Source: Adineta ricciae (taxonomy: Eukaryota; Rotifera; Eurotatoria; Adinetida; Adinetidae). From it: a DNA stretch of 64,000 nucleotides. Positions 1 through 11,540 of this stretch are shown one piece after another. The stretch lies in assembly GCA_905250025.1 (NCBI GenBank), contig CAJNOJ010000073.1:361047-425046 (forward strand). The letters are read 5' to 3'. A program made the translations under genes and the position numbers. Numbering within the stretch: position 1 is the stretch's first letter; each line of letters starts with the position of its first letter. A model generated the notes under the pieces. It had not been told where the DNA came from and did no database searches. It saw only the letters and a program-made list of their open reading frames with translations.

Positions 1-23
1 CTAAATATGATGATATATCCAGT

Positions 24-1859
24 ATGGTTCAATTGACATACAATGTTAAATATGACAGCATCGTCATAAAATCAATTCTGAATTTATTGCAATCAGGTCA
101 TGTATCGTCAAGTTTTTTTTCATTGGAAGATGTTCATCGGATCATCAATATCTATTCCAAAAACCATTATTTTCTGACATTCGCTTCATTGCATACGATA
201 AAACCTTTCACATTGACGTGTTTATTTTGTCAAAAGCCGTTAAAAATACTCTTCAAAGAAAGAGTTAACGTTTTTCTCAACGATCGAGTTGAGGGCGGAG
301 TCACATACACCGCTCGATGTTGTTATGTTCAATACTATTCAAATAGTTACGTGAAAGGTTCAAAACGTTATGTTACTCCGCAATCCTTGTACAATCAAAA
401 ATACATTCATTTTGGCGGAAAATCTGTTCTCACTATGGACGTCGTCTTACAATACAACGCAGACTTGGTCAACATGGTAAGCAGATTGAACTTGAAGCGT
501 AGTAGAAGTTTTTCGGATTTTTTCCTTGTTACCTTATTTATTTTCAGTACGCTGGATTTAAAAATTTCTGTGAATATTACAACGATAAAATCTCATCATT
601 CCTGCTTCAACGTTTCGGTAAAAATGATCCAGAAATAAGAAATCAAGTCTTGCTGGGACGACGTTTATTCGAAAATGTTTGGTTAGTTTATTCCACTTGC
701 ATGCTCAAATGGATTTTATGGAAAGCGACAGAAACTGAAATTCCATTGAACATCAGCGATCGCGAACAACGCAACTCTTTTTTTATTGATCTACTAAAAT
801 GTTTGCAACGTGATTTTTCCTTATTCTGGTCGAATCATCAACACAAATATGAATGTGGCGATCAATGCTGCAAAGCCATTGTCCTCGATGGATTTCAGAA
901 ATCTGATCGGTTTGTTTGCCAATTTCATCGCGAAATGATTCGTTCTGAAGAGCTTGGTAAATAATCTTAAAGCATATTTTCTATTTATTTCCTTTTTTTC
1001 AAGGCGATATTGAATGGGGTTGCGGCGTTCGTCCCGAAATGATTCGAGATCAGGAAAATCCAGGCTATTGGAAAAATACCGATTATTGTCCCAAACATGT
1101 TCACCTTGAAAATGTATCGTCAACACCAGATTCGATCGATCAATGTGAATATGATATCATTGATTGTAACGTATCAAGGTAAATGGCTATAACTATAGTA
1201 GTCTATAAAACTTTGATCTTTTCACAGAACTGATCGCTATTCCAGTCGTCGCACTTCTTATGGAATAATAGTAACCATGTATAACTGCGGCATCATCATC
1301 AATTTCGACGAGTTGCACAGGTGCGAAGCACCAACTCGAGTACTTCATCATTTATTCATGACGATTGAAAATTATTCACCACATATGCAGTGAGAACTTA
1401 AAATGAATACTTGGTATCGAAAACAGATAATTTTTTCCAACTTTAGATCGTTACCAAAGTATTTAGTTTATGACAATGCCTGTGGATTATTATTAACATT
1501 TCGCAATCGATTGGAAAACGGTCGAATTCGAGCTACCACTCGAACAGATGCACTGTAAGTTTCTTGTTATTCGAAATACACTCACAGTTCATCCTTGTAG
1601 AAGTAAAATGACATTTCTTGTTGACAAATTTCACATCGGAAACCATCGACGGGCAATCTGTCAATCTCAAACGAATCCATATAAGTACGCCGACGTCAAC
1701 AACATCAATACCGTCGTTTGCGAGCAAAAATTTGCGAAATTAAAAAAGTACCAGAATGCGTTGTCCTCGTTTTCATTTCCCAAAAGTAAAATCTTTTATT
1801 TATTACTTTTCAACGCCATGAATTGTAAGAAAAAAGAAATATCTTTTTACCAGTGTTAA
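24..1859 (+). CDS. KDZ-transposase-associated cysteine-cluster protein (CxC5/CxC6-like), multi-exon
   Basis: Six or seven exons join in frame: 24-476, 548-956, 1004-1178, 1228-1389, 1447-1554, 1601-1859, all with GT-AG introns of 45-71 bp. The frame is open to the window edge, so the true start may lie upstream. The product begins with a cysteine pair (TCLFCQKPL) and a TARCCY...GSKRYV block, as in the CxC5 cluster found next to KDZ (Kyakuja-Dileera-Zisupton) transposases. It continues with a second cluster (YECGDQCCKAIVLDG, then WGCGVRPEM and YCPKH) and ends with YDNACGL and VDKFHIGNHR, acid/His motifs like those of KDZ-related proteins. No internal stop was found, so it is either an active element gene or a host gene derived from one. 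No terminal repeats were recognised. Family assignment rests on motif memory; the 3' end after residue motif SSFSFPK is uncertain because another splice could occur there. Confidence 0.6.
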
Positions 1860-2717
1860 AAATTTAAATAAATCCAATTCAAAAAGTAGTTCAAAGTACA
1901 CCGCCATCAATCAAGTTCTGAAAAACACATGGACAGAAAGAAGCGCTTCCTCGCATGCAGAACTATGCAACATCGTCTGGCATCACATCTTAAATGTAAA
2001 AATATCCGAAACACTTTCCTATCACAGGAGGGTGAGGGTGAGGGTGTCGTCAGTAGGCGCATCACAACATCAGAGTTTTGGGGAAAAGGTTGGTGTGTGC
2101 ACGAAAGCCTCTTCCAATTTCCACTCCAATAAGTGATCCAGCGACGAGTGGTTCGTTCTTTTATTCACTCTAGCTCGGCAACCAAGGCTTAAAGTAACGA
2201 ATTACATTTCCTTCTAGATTGTCATTTCCCGTGCTGCCAGTGATACCGTCACGAGTTGCTATCTCGTTACCCGTTGGGTATCGACCAAATTCCTCCGGAT
2301 TCTGAGTATACTGTTGTCGATTTTTAAACGGATACCCGGGGTAATGATATTATGACATCACTCGCTAATATCTTTAACAGAGTTTGCCGTACGCGTTCGC
2401 ATGAAAATCCAAATAGTGGAAAGAAAGAAAAAATAAATGATGACAAATTCCTTCTTTCTGCGGCGGATTTTTATTCCTACCGACGAAGGTTCTTTTCAAT
2501 TGACTCGAACAGAAATAACGTCAGAATTTTGATTGATGATAGAAATAAGGAGAGTATTATAAAATAGAACTAAAGTAAGATTGTGTTTTTTTGCAGCATA
2601 CAGACAAATATTCAGTTTTCTGTACCTTGAGACCTGCTAAAAGGTACGTTTATGCGAGAAAATCGGTCCTTTTTTGAAACTTTTTATCGTCTTTACTTAA
2701 AATTAGTAGATTATCAA
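1860..2717. other. intergenic region with a short G-rich hexamer run
   Basis: No convincing gene. ORFs of 60-70 codons here lack recognisable features. A G-rich run containing GAGGGT three times in a row lies near 2030-2048. From about 2350 the sequence becomes homologous to the region from about 16000, marking the left limit of the duplicated block. The stretch 2560-2717 corresponds to the 5' leader of the NHL gene. Confidence 0.5.
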
Positions 2718-2814
2718 CTAACTTGAAAGATGCCAGTCACCTTCGGTGAAACAAATGTAACAGTGATCGTTGCAACAAGAATATCGTACGTGTATTCTGA
2801 AAACTGTTAAATCG

Positions 2815-3296
2815 ATGACAAGTATTGAGTATTCTAGACGTATATGTACGCAAAAATCAACTGTGATTCTAGCCTTTGCCTTACTAATTCCAATTCTCAC
2901 GATTCCGATAATCATAACTCTGACACACAACAAACTGCATAGCAGTACAGCTTTAACAACGACTACAATCACGGCGGAAACAACATCGACAATAGTTACC
3001 ACAATGCAGACCCGCGATGTCACAACTCAGTTGATAAGCAAAACTACGACAACAAAAAATCCGTGTAAAAACATGCAAACAATGCGATCGCTTTTGATAA
3101 AATGAATAATTGTTTCTTTTTCTAGGCGCGTCCAGTAGTTTGCGTTGGAAAACAGCAGGTAGCACAGTACGTAGCGATTCATCGTCAACACTATCCTGCA
3201 CACATCTGTTCATTGATTCGGATGATACTCTGTATGGTGTTGATAAAGAACGTGCATATGTTTGGAGGTTACCAACAGGTCATACTAATTCAATAA
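2815..3296 (+). CDS. NHL-repeat type II membrane protein, block B copy, 5' part (cut by assembly gap)
   Basis: Exon 1 (2815-3066) encodes a short basic cytoplasmic head, one membrane segment (VILAFALLIPILTIPIIITL) and a Thr-rich stalk. An intron (3067-3125) leads into exon 2, which breaks off at the 6-N gap (3297-3302) after the first propeller strands. Relative to the copy at 16371 there is an extra T near 2793, so the longer N-terminus starting at 2730 is out of frame here and Met 2815 is the supportable start. The missing part of this gene is very probably 42634-43397, because 3131-3296 is identical to 42468-42633. Confidence 0.75.
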
Positions 3297-3302
3297 NNNN
3301 NN
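3297..3302. other. assembly gap (6 N)
   Basis: Six Ns split an NHL exon from an unrelated exon. Sequence on the two sides belongs to different genes, so this is a contig junction, not a small gap inside one gene. Confidence 0.95.
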
Positions 3303-4145
3303 ATAAGCTTCTATTATCGAACACAATTGTTATCTCTCGAACGAAGTTGAATAAGATTTGCAAAATCAATATAGACGATATTGAGAAAGCATGTAAAGTA
3401 TTGATTGACTATGGTTTGTTGTCACTGGAAACAAATGTTTTGGGAAATAAGCATTGCTATTACGAATCATTTCTCAAACAAATTCCGAAAAGTCAATCAG
3501 AATTATTGGATTTTTCAATGGAATTATCCATATTTGGAATTGATAATGTCAACAACTATTATGCTACGTTAAAAACCAGTAAGTTGCATAACGTTGATGA
3601 TTCGCAAACTATTAGTCACGATTAGTCATTCACTTCATTTTTCGTAAATTGGCTGATTCAAATTGAGAGTTCTTTGAAAGTAATTGAGACAGACAAAAGG
3701 ATCTAAAGATTAATAATATTTCGAATGAGGATATTTTTACATGTATGTTTTTTAGTTGATACTCAAAATGCCAAATATCTAACTCCATATGGACAATCGA
3801 TTTTACAACAAGTATATAGTAATCATAATGTGAAAATCAATGAAAGTGCAATCATGCAACCTGTGAAACAGCATTGCCGTCGTTTGTTCAACTCAGGGAA
3901 TGATCAGCATGATTCGGATGAAGAAAACTGTAAGTCTATAGTCGCTGTTCTATAGTTCATCTAATATGTTAACATTATCCTTTATAGTATCTACATTGAG
4001 AACAATTGAAGCAGGAAATGTCGAACAATCATCGGAACCACCGAGTTCGAAGAGTAAAAGACGACGTGAATTGACTGGAAAAGGGAAAGAATACCGAGAA
4101 CAAAGTCAATCTAAAAAGAAAAAAAAGACGATCAGTAGTTTTTAA
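3303..4145 (+). CDS. C-terminal part of an unrecognised protein with a basic, nuclear-type tail
   Basis: Three exons join in frame: 3303-3579, 3756-3929 and 3988-4145, ending at TAA. The 5' part is lost at the N gap. The first exon reads like a small helical, possibly winged-helix, segment (RTKLNKICKINIDDIEKAC). The middle exon contains LTPYGQSILQQVY, and the last exon is hydrophilic with KSKRRRE and SKKKKK clusters suggesting nuclear localisation. I do not recognise the family. The splice sites (CCA/GTAAGT, TTTTTTAG/TT, AACT/GTAAGT, TTATAG/TA) are good and keep one frame, so this is a real gene fragment. The two upstream introns are 176 and 58 bp. Confidence 0.6.
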
Positions 4146-4641
4146 TATGTGTTTTTTATTATGTTCAATTCGATTTGTTAGGACAACTATTTGAACAAAA
4201 CTTTCATTTTGATTTTACGAGTTTTGTTTCAAATCTTTTGCAGTTTTTCCTATTGTACTATCCTGGCAGTGATTGTTGCGTGATTATACGTTTATTTGAA
4301 TGATTTTGTGTATTCTGATTCTTTCTATTTGATCATATACATGAATAAAGGTTGAACTGTTTACTTCACATACATCTTTATCTTCCAACAGGTGGTGATG
4401 CATACGCATTCTACCTTTTTTGCTTTCGAACACGGCATTACATTAAAGCAAGACCGATGATTTGTATATGAGATACTGTGACAGTGTATAAATTGATTGT
4501 ATCTATGACTGTTCGAAATCAAGAGCTAAGTTACGATCTTTTTGTCAATAGTAATCATCATAGCAATGGTAAAACGATGTGTTAGATGCAAAGTACTCCC
4601 AAACATTATCATTCTTTTTCTGTGCGTAAAAAGATGCATNT
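4146..4641. other. intergenic region with single-N contig junction at 4640
   Basis: No gene seen between the stop at 4145 and 4640. An AATAAA signal occurs near 4344 and could serve the upstream gene. The single N at 4640 interrupts the start of the ART-TPR gene: its reading frame is open back to 4630, with a TAA at 4627-4629 and no upstream ATG, so the junction probably removes its 5' end. Confidence 0.6.
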
Positions 4642-6222
4642 ACTATTAGTATCTTCCAAAAATCGGAAACATCCTCTACTGATCTGAACGGTGATTTTCT
4701 ATGGTTTCAATTATTTATCGAAGTACTTTTGCGCATGAAAGATTTTGACGATTCGAAACAGGAGCTTGTCAATGTGGCTTATCAGCAGTATGACAAAGAT
4801 GGACACGAAAAACAGAAGATTGATGAATTCTCTATATCTTATGTCGCATTAAATGCTGTCAAATGGTATACGCGTAACAGTTTCGTTTACCGAATGCTCA
4901 ACAAAGCTTTAAGACAGAAGGACATGGACACACTCTATGCATTTCGCCGTATTATTATCGATATTCATGATCAGTTGGAAGATATGTATGCCCGAAGGGT
5001 AAATAAGAAATCGGTTATTCATCTTTATCGTGGACAATCCATATCACGAGAAGAAGTGGAATGGATTAAAGCTAATGTTGGTAATTTTCTTTCCATGAAT
5101 AGCTTCTTATCCACAAGTATCAATCGAGACGCAGCGCTTATGTTTGCCGAGGCACAAGAAGGTTTTCAAGGTGTTCTATTCGATTTACAAATCGACGAAA
5201 CCTTAGTTGGTGCAAAACCATTCGCAAATATTACATCATTGAGTTATTATCCAGATGAAGAAGAAACATTGTTTATGCTTGGTACTATCTTTCGAATTGC
5301 TCAAGTTACGTTTGATATCCATACAAATGTTTGGGTTGTTAGTTTAGATCTATGCAGCGACAATGATAGTGAATTGAAGCCATCGCTAGATAGTCTCAAA
5401 GAACAGATTGATGATGAAACAAACTTATATGAACTGGGTCGGATTCTGTGGAAAATGAGCCAGTTAGACGCTTCTGAACGATGTTTCAAACGTCTAATTG
5501 CACAGAACCATCCCAATCCAGTTATAATACCTGGTTGTTATTTGCATCTAGGCAATATTGCTGGCAACAAAGGGAATTATGAGCAGGCAATAGCTTATCA
5601 TCGTTGTGGACTGGAATTAAGGCAGAAAACGCTTCCTTCAAATCATCCACATTTGCCTTATTCACATAATGCGCTGGGCGAAGCGCTACGTAAGCATGGC
5701 GATTTTGATGAAGCTTTACAGCAGTATAAAAATGCTTTCATTTTGTGGCAACAAGAGTATAATGGAGACGATCATCCAAATATAGCTATGTGTCTGCATA
5801 ATATCGGCACGATTCATGCACAGCGCAATGAACTACAACAAGCTGTGAATTATTTTACACGTGCATTGCAAATAATGGCAAGATGTTTACCAACAATTCA
5901 TCCTATGGTAGCATCGAGTCTAAGAAATATTGGGTCTATTTTAGGCCTAATTGGGCAATTGGATCAAGCCCGAGAAGCATTCCAGAAAGTAATATCAATA
6001 CAACGTCAATGTCTTCCATCGACGCATCCTGATCTAGCTGGTTCTTTGAGAGATATGGGTACATATCATTTCAACACCGGAAATTTGTCCCAAGCACTTA
6101 ATTATTATCAAGAAGCATCAACTATCCTCCATCAAACATTATCAGTTGATCATCCTTTATGTGTTGAAATTCGAGAAGACATTGCCGAGGTAGAAGCTTG
6201 CCAAGCTTCTCTTCTTGTATAA
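4642..6222 (+). CDS. ADP-ribosyltransferase-TPR fusion protein (5' end missing)
   Basis: The frame is open upstream of the first ATG (4735) back to the N at 4640, and the upstream residues (e.g. DLNGDFLWFQLFIEVLL) match the head of the related genes at 20267 and 45648, so the gene is 5'-truncated by the junction. The first ~240 residues form an ART domain of the R-S-E type: LYRGQS supplies the Arg, MNSFLSTS the Ser-x-Ser strand, and PDEEETLFM the Glu-x-Glu pair expected for arginine-specific mono-ADP-ribosylation from NAD. The C-terminal half holds about five 42-residue TPRs of kinesin-light-chain spacing (e.g. GNYEQAIAYH, GDFDEALQQY, NELQQAVNYF, GNLSQALNYY), a protein-docking scaffold. No signal peptide is visible. 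Unlike its relatives in blocks A and B it has no internal stop. Substrate unknown. Confidence 0.85.
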   Translation, partial: TISIFQKSETSSTDLNGDFLWFQLFIEVLLRMKDFDDSKQELVNVAYQQYDKDGHEKQKIDEFSISYVALNAVKWYTRNSFVYRMLNKALRQKDMDTLYAFRRIIIDIHDQLEDMYARRVNKKSVIHLYRGQSISREEVEWIKANVGNFLSMNSFLSTSINRDAALMFAEAQEGFQGVLFDLQIDETLVGAKPFANITSLSYYPDEEETLFMLGTIFRIAQVTFDIHTNVWVVSLDLCSDNDSELKPSLDSLKEQIDDETNLYELGRILWKMSQLDASERCFKRLIAQNHPNPVIIPGCYLHLGNIAGNKGNYEQAIAYHRCGLELRQKTLPSNHPHLPYSHNALGEALRKHGDFDEALQQYKNAFILWQQEYNGDDHPNIAMCLHNIGTIHAQRNELQQAVNYFTRALQIMARCLPTIHPMVASSLRNIGSILGLIGQLDQAREAFQKVISIQRQCLPSTHPDLAGSLRDMGTYHFNTGNLSQALNYYQEASTILHQTLSVDHPLCVEIREDIAEVEACQASLLV

Positions 6223-6547
6223 AAAGTATTCGTATTACTATCAAAATATTTTGTTTCCTAACTTGCTTATGCTCAAATTATCAAACACGAATTAAAAAAT
6301 TCATTATATTCTAAGAAAGATGAAATTTCCCGTGTGCGATACCTCCATTTACATAAATGTGTACAAGAGATGATTTCAGTCGTACGCACTAATCGAAAGG
6401 GTATGTGGATATGTGTATTCTCATCCATAGTTAGAAATATTGTGAACAATCGAAATAATCGCTAATTTATCAGAATAATCATAATTTTATCTCATCCATA
6501 GAAATGACAAAATCGCAAGAGTAAGGTTAGTTTGTCTAAACCGGTAT
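6223..6547. other. intergenic region between convergent genes
   Basis: Separates the 3' ends of the ART-TPR gene (plus) and the rhamnosidase (minus). AT-rich; nothing else recognised. Confidence 0.6.
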
Positions 6548-9500
6548 TTACTGCCATACAACTTGAAATTCATACCGCCCGGATCCGATGTGAACTGTCA
6601 TAAAGTCGGTCCTAGTATCACGTTCGACTGCAAAGTTTCGAACATGAGTGAACTCTGCACTAGCTAATGACCAAATAGTTTGATTATCTTCGAGCAATGT
6701 AATGCAACGACTGCCGGGAAATAACGGTTCAAATACAACTTTTGCTTGTGTATTGGGCGGTATGATGACGCTCATCAAAATCGAGTTAGCAACTGTATCA
6801 CGCTCGTCACGTGTGTAAGATACTTGAACAAGACCATAGAGCGTACTTAATTGGCAGTTGATTTTACTTAATAGATGTTTTTTTGTTTCAGATACCATAC
6901 GTGGTCTAATAGTAATTCCTGTGGAAGAAAGGTCAATACCAGCTAAATGTGAATAGAACCAAGCCCCAACACTGCCATACATAATATGATTGCGTGAATT
7001 CATACCAGGTCCTTCCGATGGTGCGTCCCATAATTCCCAGATCGTAGTAGCGTTTTCATATGGATTCGTAAACATGTAACCATACGATGGATATGTTGTA
7101 GAGGAAATCAGTTCGACTGCCAGATCATGATGGCCATTGTCAGATAAAAGTGGATATAACTGTGCAGTAGACACGATGCCAGTAGACACGTGGTTATTTT
7201 TTGCACTAATATCGCTCAGTAGATGATTGAATACGGTTACTCGAGCATTCTCGGGAACGACATTAGGTAATGCTAAAGCCAGAACTTGAGCGGACTGCAT
7301 TCCATCAGCATAGTAGTTCGCTGCTGTATTGAAGAAAACGCGATGAAATTCTTCGGCAAGTTGTTGATAGAATGCTGAATAGGCTTGACTATCGGCTGTC
7401 TTGCCAAGTACTTGCGACATATTAATCAAAATAGACACATCATGAAGGAAAGCAAATGACGCGATTAGATGCTCATTAGTCATCGGTTGTGGTGGTGGTG
7501 GAACCCAATCACCAAATTGATAAGCAAGATTGACGAGACCTGTGTTATTATAGCCACCACGTATATTTTCGACGTATGCACGAACATGATCATAATAAGT
7601 CGATAGAATCTGACTATCATTATAATGGCGATAGAGTTGCCAAGTGATTGTTGGCAAAGCAGTACCCCAATTAGGATCCGCTGGGTAACCACCGCCATTC
7701 GGCACGACATCGGGTATAGCTCCATTACTCTGTTGAACATCGCAGATTAAATTCAGAAAATTTACATAGAATTTGATTAAATCAAAGTTGTACAAGGCTT
7801 CATTGACTGAGAGTGCAGCATCACCCATCCAGCCACGTCGTTCATCACGTTGTGGACTAGTAAAATGCAAAATTAATTATGATATTTTCGACCAAAAAAA
7901 GGTAAGGTTAAGAAAATTTTACCAGTCTGTAGGTACCGACATAATGTTACTCAATTGACCCCATTGAATATTATGTTGAATTTGATTAATAATGGGACTG
8001 CTACTAATAAAGTTTCCTTTCAAAACTGTTTCACTATGCACGACAGGACATTCAACATCATCGACGGTGAGCGGGTTTGGTGCTCCAGAGACTTGGAAGT
8101 ATCGAAAGCCATGTACAGTGAAACTACAATATCAAACAACTACATATATCGTCATCAAAAATTAAACATACGTCGGTTCATAAATTTCACCATTTGGATC
8201 TCCACGTAGGATATAAGTATCAAATTGTGTAGCACCGCGCAGATTCTCAGTGTATATTCCTCCGGTGGACTGACTGAAACGGGAAGATTGAATTCATAAA
8301 TACTAACATATTAATATATATTACTTACCCTGTGGAATGTAGTGGCTGTGCCAAAATCTCCGCATGACGAAAATATACACCTACACCACGGAGACCGCGT
8401 AATCTGACTCGACACCAGCCAACCATATTCTGACCTAGATCGAATGTATGTATTCCTAAAAAACCCATTCAGCACAACAAACAAATGAGTTTTTCCCGTC
8501 AGAATGAAAGCTTACCAACCGTCGGTTGAGATACGCTGATTGGTTTCAATACACTTCCACGTCCATCTCTGAACGAAGCACCTTGAATGTATTTGAGGTT
8601 CATCGATTTCAAATAATCTCTCTCATGGTTAGACATATCTGTTTCAATATGCAATGCATCGAATCCGGCTCGAATCGGCGGCATATCTTGCAATACTAAT
8701 TGACCATTACGTGCTTCACTAACTGGAGATGGTAACGAGTCTGCCATGATCCAAGCAGATAATGAATCATTAAATCCGGGTCGTGCCCAATCGACACGTT
8801 CATTTCGTGCATCGTACGATTCGCCATTGTAGACACTATCGCGTAGAATAGATCCTTGTCGACCAGACCATGTTTGATCACTGAGAACTTGCATCTGTTC
8901 ACCGTTCTGAAACGTAATATTCAAAGTAAAAAGTAAACGAGGCGGACCTACAAATTCAAAATGATGACTTTCATCGTAGAAGAGGTTTGTTACCATAAGT
9001 TGGTATTCCTAGTTGTTCTCCACTATACCAACCGTTTCCAAGTTTCACTCCTACAGCATTCATACCAGCCTGCAATGATAAAATTAATTAAAGATAATTT
9101 CAATTAGAGGAAAAAGATTTCAACCGAAATGTTTGATGTCACATCGAAAGTTGCGACCAATGTACGTATTTCGAACGTTGTCCAACCAGGATCTAATTTT
9201 CGACTGGGGTCAACATTGTAACCATTTATGTAAAACTGATAATAACCAATACCGGATATATAAACAATTGCCGAACGAACTGGACTTGTATTTGGAACTA
9301 GAAATTCTTTTCGTAATTCATTCATATTGATCTTCGTCGAACCAATCCATAAAAGATTTGCATTGTCGGTTAAATATTCGTTCAAATTGAAGATTGCCGT
9401 TCGAAAATAAATCCATTCAGTCCATTCACTGGACTCATTCGGTATACTAGTCCAAATACGCAAACGAAAGCGGTATCGGGCTCCAGCAGATAGATCATAT

Positions 9501-9820
9501 CGACTTGCATATGGCACATGGATAGATTGTGTCGATACAATTCGTCCACTATCCCATTGAAATAAATTATCTTTTGCTGAAACTTTTATCGACTCAAGCT
9601 GGATTTGGTAAGCTATTTGTTCAATATTTCTTTGGGACGGTTCATTATTATTTGAAATTTTCCAAGAAAATCGAGGTCGTGGTGTATTTATTACAAGATC
9701 ATGAATTGATCCTGTTTTGTAATGATCGATGCGAACATCGAATGGAGACGGTAGTTGTGCATGAGCCACACAACCAAGTATGAAAACGAACAAACCAAAG
9801 TTAAATAACAACCGAGGCAT
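6548..9820 (-). CDS. secreted alpha-L-rhamnosidase, glycoside hydrolase family 78
   Basis: Seven exons on the minus strand give roughly 970 residues, a normal GH78 length. Exon 1 (9820-9125) starts with a signal peptide (MPRLLFNFGLFVFILGCVAHA) followed by an Fn3-like region and the N-terminal rhamnosidase beta domain. The exons near 9069-8994, 8950-8508, 8457-8334 and 8275-8173 continue the beta domains. The sixth ends at 7921 and splices to 7861 so that the junction restores TDCPQRDERRGWMGDA, the family's acidic catalytic motif. FGDWVPPPP and TIWELWDAP are further (alpha/alpha)6-barrel landmarks, and a C-terminal beta sandwich ends in VVWQ. It should release L-rhamnose from plant or microbial glycans outside the cell. 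Rhamnosidases are rare in animals, so bacterial or fungal origin is likely, but six introns show adaptation to the host. Confidence 0.9.
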
Positions 9821-10520
9821 TTAGTATTTCATCATTTTGCAAGATAGCGGTGAAAAAGTATAGTAGTTAATTTCTTTTTTCGGCTGCTTTTATATCAAAA
9901 GGTATCAACACTGGCCAAGGTCAAGATAAAAGTATTATTATACTCAGAATAGAAAGTGCTGATTATATGATATACCCTCAACGTTAACAGGTGAATCTGA
10001 GTTTTAATATATTGAGCATGTGCGGTTGTAGATATTTTCTCTGCATGCGTGTATCTTTCAATACAATTCAACTATCGTGATGAAATACCGTACAATCAAA
10101 ACTCACGATAGAGGGTGCTCTATGAATGAAAATATGATTGAACAAAGTAATTCATATAGAAATTAATCAGCAGAGAAAATAAAGTCACTGACGTTCTTTG
10201 AGTATTTTTCTCTATGAGACAAATATTTGTATGAATCATGGATGTTATTACCCAACCGCCGTTGCATCATAAACGACAGGAAGAAAAGAGAAAAAAAAAG
10301 ATATCACTGTGTTTTTTCCCAGTGTAGTAATTTCGCAATAAATACTGTGTCTTCTTTTTCATACGTTTCATTCGACAAATTGCAAACCTACGTCTACAGA
10401 CAAAACCGTCTTTTCAAAGTGACTTTCGGCATTTTCGGCTACAAACCTTCATCACAGCAAGACTCGCCTGTTCCTTCATCAACTTCACATATACTATGTT
10501 GTCATCCGGAATCAAATTCA
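9821..10520. other. divergent upstream region of rhamnosidase and bZIP genes
   Basis: Holds the 5' flanks of two divergent genes. A TATA-like stretch on the minus strand lies near 9890-9897, about 70 bp upstream of the rhamnosidase ATG. An open frame from 10242 runs in frame into the bZIP exon but its composition looks non-coding, so it may be leader or an alternative N-terminus. Confidence 0.4.
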
Positions 10521-11247
10521 ATGTCGTATACACCACAAATGATCAATACCGGAAGGCTTCCTTCCGAAACAAATTCGGTAAGTATCAAACCTTTTTTTAA
10601 AACTAATAGCCAAAATAACATTTGTTCTGTCTATTATTTAGACATTTCAGGCGATAAACTTGCTGGCAGACGACTCTTATACTGAAGCATCGTTTGATCT
10701 ACTATCATCCAACCTAAATATTCTCAGAGACAGCGAATTTTTAGAGACGCTTGATAATGTTGATTTGAACGATCCGGAATTCAATAAGTTTTTAGGTGAT
10801 TTTACTAACGATAATTTACTCGCAGAGCTGCCCAATTCTACTACTGATCCATACACTTATCAATACGATTCGATGCAGATGCCACCAAGTGAAGCCAACA
10901 ACAGCGATACGATCTCATCATTAGACTCCGTTTCAGATGAGTCCAGATCGAATATCGCTTCTGTTTCTCAATGGACTCGATTTGGAAATAAGAAAGTACT
11001 CAAATATACGGAAGAATACCAACGTCGACGATTGAACAACAATAGAGCGGTACAGAAAAATCGAGAGAAAGCTAAAGAAACAAAAAGAACACGAGATTTA
11101 CAATTAGCAATATTGCTCGAAGAAAATCAACGGCTAACTAGTACCGTCGATTCGTTAACAAAAGAAATTGGATTGTTAAAATCATTCTGCGAAGCAAATA
11201 GTCTTAAGTTACCTATCAGTAAAACTCAATCAAATAGATTGCACTGA
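10521..11247 (+). CDS. C/EBP-like bZIP transcription factor
   Basis: Two exons (10521-10577 and 10642-11247) join in frame to give about 220 residues. The N-terminal two thirds are acidic and Ser/Thr/Asn-rich, as in activation domains (e.g. LGDFTNDNLLAEL). The basic region RRRLNNNRAVQKNREKAK has the Asn-x-x-Ala-x4-Arg DNA-contact spacing and is followed by a leucine-zipper-type heptad array (LAILLEENQRL, then further Leu/Ile positions). The pattern is nearest C/EBP and PAR-type bZIPs. It should bind DNA as a dimer in the nucleus. The start is uncertain: ATG 10521 is preferred, though the frame stays open up to ATG 10242. Confidence 0.8.
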
Positions 11248-11540
11248 TTGATATTATTTTCCTTTTGTTTATTTTTCTTGCATCATATTAATAAAACAAA
11301 AAACGACGTGTAATTTTCACGCATAATAAAGCGAGAAAGAACAGAGACGGATAGATATTAATCCTGAATTTCTTCTGAAGTCGTTTCGTTCTAATAAATT
11401 TCAATGCTACTGCGTCCTTTTCTTTCGTTGCAGGAAAAGTGACGGTAAACATTTTTTCCTACTGTCTATGCAGTTCTCACACACCGTACTCTGGACGTCA
11501 ATCAGATGATGGAAATATTTTGCCAGTCCTGAAAAAATCA
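11248..11540. other. intergenic region
   Basis: 3' flank of the bZIP gene with AATAAA-like signals near 11290 and 11322. No gene recognised. Confidence 0.5.

Noticed and set aside
3110-3625. A continuous ORF joining NHL residues to the following unknown protein
   Set aside because: It runs through the 6-N gap and links two unrelated exons; an assembly artefact.
10242-10520. Extended N-terminus of the bZIP factor
   Set aside because: Open frame but unlike the rest of the protein in composition; could be leader. Left out of the CDS pending transcript data.
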